From positions 1 to 8,729 of the forward strand of contig NZ_JH605014.1 in assembly GCF_000250875.1 (NCBI RefSeq): DNA of 8,729 nt, written 5' to 3'. The notes beneath the pieces are model-generated. The model was given only the letters and a program-made list of their open reading frames with translations, was not told the origin of the DNA and did not search any database. Below, one piece after another: positions 7,543-8,729 of the stretch. Numbering within the stretch: the first letter of the stretch is position 1; every line of letters starts with the position of its first letter. The translations under genes and the position numbers were made by a program. The DNA is from Sutterella parvirubra YIT 11816. Its GTDB lineage: Bacteria > Pseudomonadota > Gammaproteobacteria > Burkholderiales > Burkholderiaceae_F.

Positions 7543-8729
7543 TCAGTTCTCCCCCTCGGCCGTCTCTTCTTCGTCCTCGACGGCTTCGCCCAAGAGCTTC
7601 GCCGTGATCCGGCGCCACGCATGCGCCGCGGCCTTCGGGTTCTGGTCGGGGTTCTTCAAAAGGCTCCCCAGGAATTCAATCCACGCCTGCCGCAGATCGA
7701 CGCCGCGCCGAAGGTCCGCATTCCCCGTCCAGAGGATCCGGTCCATGTCGTTCTTCCTCACGTCGGAGACGCCCGCCCCGTCCGTCATGAAGGCCGCGCT
7801 CCCCAACGCGCGGAGCACCACGTCGGTCACGCCCGTGAGGAGTTCGACCGCGCCGTCGGGCGCCGCCCAAGTGAAGGTGACCGTCCCGGTCTCCACCGCA
7901 CTCTTCACCTTCTTGGGGCCCACCAACACCGTCTCCAACGGTTCGCCCGCCGCGACCGCCGCGGCGTGCCGGAGCACCTCGTAGGCCGGGCGCTTCCCCG
8001 CCTCGTCGATGCGGCTCGGCGTGGCGACGACGCGGCGCCTCTGCGCGTGTTCGGGGTGCGTCATGATGCCCGAGAGGTTGACGAGGAGCGCGACGGGGAG
8101 TTCCCCGCGTTCGGGGTCCCGCCACGAGAGCCCCGGAAGGGTCACGTACGCCGTACGGGGGTCGGTTTCGGTCCAGCCCTCCTTCTGCGCCGCCGCCAGA
8201 TGGGCGATTTTCTCCGCGGTCCCGAAATACTCTTCCCAAGCCCATTCGCGCACGCCCACCAGCCCGAAGCGCGGGTCGGCGCTCCAACGGGCCTTGACGG
8301 CGTCGGGGCTTTCGCCCCGCACCAACGTCTCCAACGCTTCGTTGCCGTAGCCCCAGACGGCGAGAGGCGACGTGTCGGGGAGCATCCCGTCCGTCCTGTT
8401 CCCGTCCTCCGCCTCGGGGACCTTGACGCCCCAGCACTTGAGCACGGTCTTCGAGGGCTTCCTCCAGTAGTTGACGACGACTTCGAGCGGCACGACCGCC
8501 GTGAGCCGCCCGTCGACCTCAGCGGGAATCACCCACCCGGCCGACGCCGGCACGCCCGCGTCCGCAAAGGTCGCCGACGGGGCGCGGTAGCCCGCGGCTT
8601 CGGCCTTCCGGACGGCTTCGAGAGCCGTCGCGTCGGTCGCGCGCCAAGGGGCGGCCGCGGCGAAATTCGCTTTGGACGTGGCCGTCAAGGGGATCCGTTG
8701 CGTGAGCTGCGCCGCCCCGCGCTCGCGGG
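7543..8729 (-). CDS. recC: RecC, exodeoxyribonuclease V gamma subunit, C-terminal part (runs off the window)
   Basis: RecC is the non-catalytic scaffold of RecBCD. It splits the duplex, channels the strands and recognises Chi. Only about the last 394 residues are here, roughly a third of a typical RecC (1122 in E. coli). The frame is open to the right edge with no stop; the TTG at 8688 is an internal Leu codon, not a start. The fragment should contain the C-terminal region with the inactive nuclease-like fold. A family-like segment, PLEVVVNYWRKPSKTVL then WGV, matches the RecC pattern in which a 'hydrophobic-x-x-F/Y-x-x-x-P' stretch is followed by a Leu-Gly-Val. It is followed by a polar segment ending in PDTSPLAVWGYGNEAL, resembling the RecC 'D-x-E-P-F…L-x-x-Y' region. 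Near the end, LRHAAAVAAGEP matches the helix before the final domain. Sequence similarity alone is moderate; position directly before recB and recD makes the call strong. The tail is acidic (EAVEDEEETAEGEN). No ptrA separates it from recB. Confidence 0.88.
   Translation of the reverse strand, partial: RERGAAQLTQRIPLTATSKANFAAAAPWRATDATALEAVRKAEAAGYRAPSATFADAGVPASAGWVIPAEVDGRLTAVVPLEVVVNYWRKPSKTVLKCWGVKVPEAEDGNRTDGMLPDTSPLAVWGYGNEALETLVRGESPDAVKARWSADPRFGLVGVREWAWEEYFGTAEKIAHLAAAQKEGWTETDPRTAYVTLPGLSWRDPERGELPVALLVNLSGIMTHPEHAQRRRVVATPSRIDEAGKRPAYEVLRHAAAVAAGEPLETVLVGPKKVKSAVETGTVTFTWAAPDGAVELLTGVTDVVLRALGSAAFMTDGAGVSDVRKNDMDRILWTGNADLRRGVDLRQAWIEFLGSLLKNPDQNPKAAAHAWRRITAKLLGEAVEDEEETAEGEN
7549..7555 (-). 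promoter_or_regulatory. Ribosome binding site of recB inside the recC 3' end
   Basis: The coding strand reads GGGGGAG, 7 nt before the recB ATG. It lies within the last codons of recC (EGEN, then TGA). The recC TGA and recB ATG are separated by one G (TGAGATG). This favours the ATG at 7541 as the recB start and suggests translational coupling. Confidence 0.75.

Noticed and set aside
4629..7607. A 992-codon open frame on the + strand, antisense to recB.
   Set aside because: It is Arg/Gly/His/Val-rich with no recognisable domain, and it lies opposite a gene with full helicase and nuclease motifs. High G/C at recB third positions removes stop codons from this antisense frame.
7542..7622. An upstream recB start at 7622, adding 27 residues.
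   Set aside because: It would overlap the recC coding sequence by about 80 nt and adds an Arg/Ser/Lys-rich shadow peptide. The ATG at 7541 has a good Shine-Dalgarno and abuts the recC stop.
1..8729. A defence island or previously undescribed multi-gene system, suggested by the presence of RecBCD and a PIN-nuclease ATPase.
   Set aside because: All four genes belong to well-known, widely conserved families with intact motifs. There are no mobile-element marks, no compositional shift and no unknown gene in the window.

Overview
This window comes from a bacterial chromosome with high G+C and a strong G/C bias at codon third positions. It holds DNA-repair and housekeeping genes packed tightly together. 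The genes point to a proteobacterium: there is a full RecBCD-type (not AddAB-type) recombination locus and a PIN-PhoH protein whose sequence resembles betaproteobacterial versions from memory. A Burkholderiales-like source is plausible, but this is inference and cannot be settled from the window. No mobile element, CRISPR array, tRNA or rRNA was seen.

Layout. On the + strand, 53-1438 encodes a PIN-PhoH (PhoH2/YlaK-type) protein, and its reading frame is still open at the left edge. A short gap at 1439-1623 holds a strong rho-independent terminator (1472-1507), usable from both sides, and a small cluster of palindromes (1549-1607). The rest of the window is one minus-strand operon, read right to left: the 3' end of recC (7543 to the right edge), recB (3618-7541) and recD (1624-3618). 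recC and recB are separated by 1 nt. recB and recD share one base of a TGATG stop/start. Both downstream genes have a Shine-Dalgarno sequence inside the end of the preceding gene, so the three proteins are probably made by coupled translation. The ptrA gene found between recC and recB in E. coli is absent here.

Function. RecB (3'-5' SF1A helicase plus the nuclease), RecC (scaffold and Chi recognition) and RecD (5'-3' SF1B helicase) form exonuclease V. This enzyme processes double-strand breaks and loads RecA. All helicase motifs of RecB and RecD and the RecB nuclease residues are visible, so the enzyme looks functional. The convergent PIN-PhoH gene is probably an independent RNA-metabolism gene.

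Most unusual feature. RecB carries about 150 extra N-terminal residues: a stretch of 70 residues with 20 acidic and no basic side chains, then an Ala/Pro-rich basic linker containing DNA micro-repeats. Otherwise this is an ordinary core-genome region, and I do not see a new multi-gene system in it.
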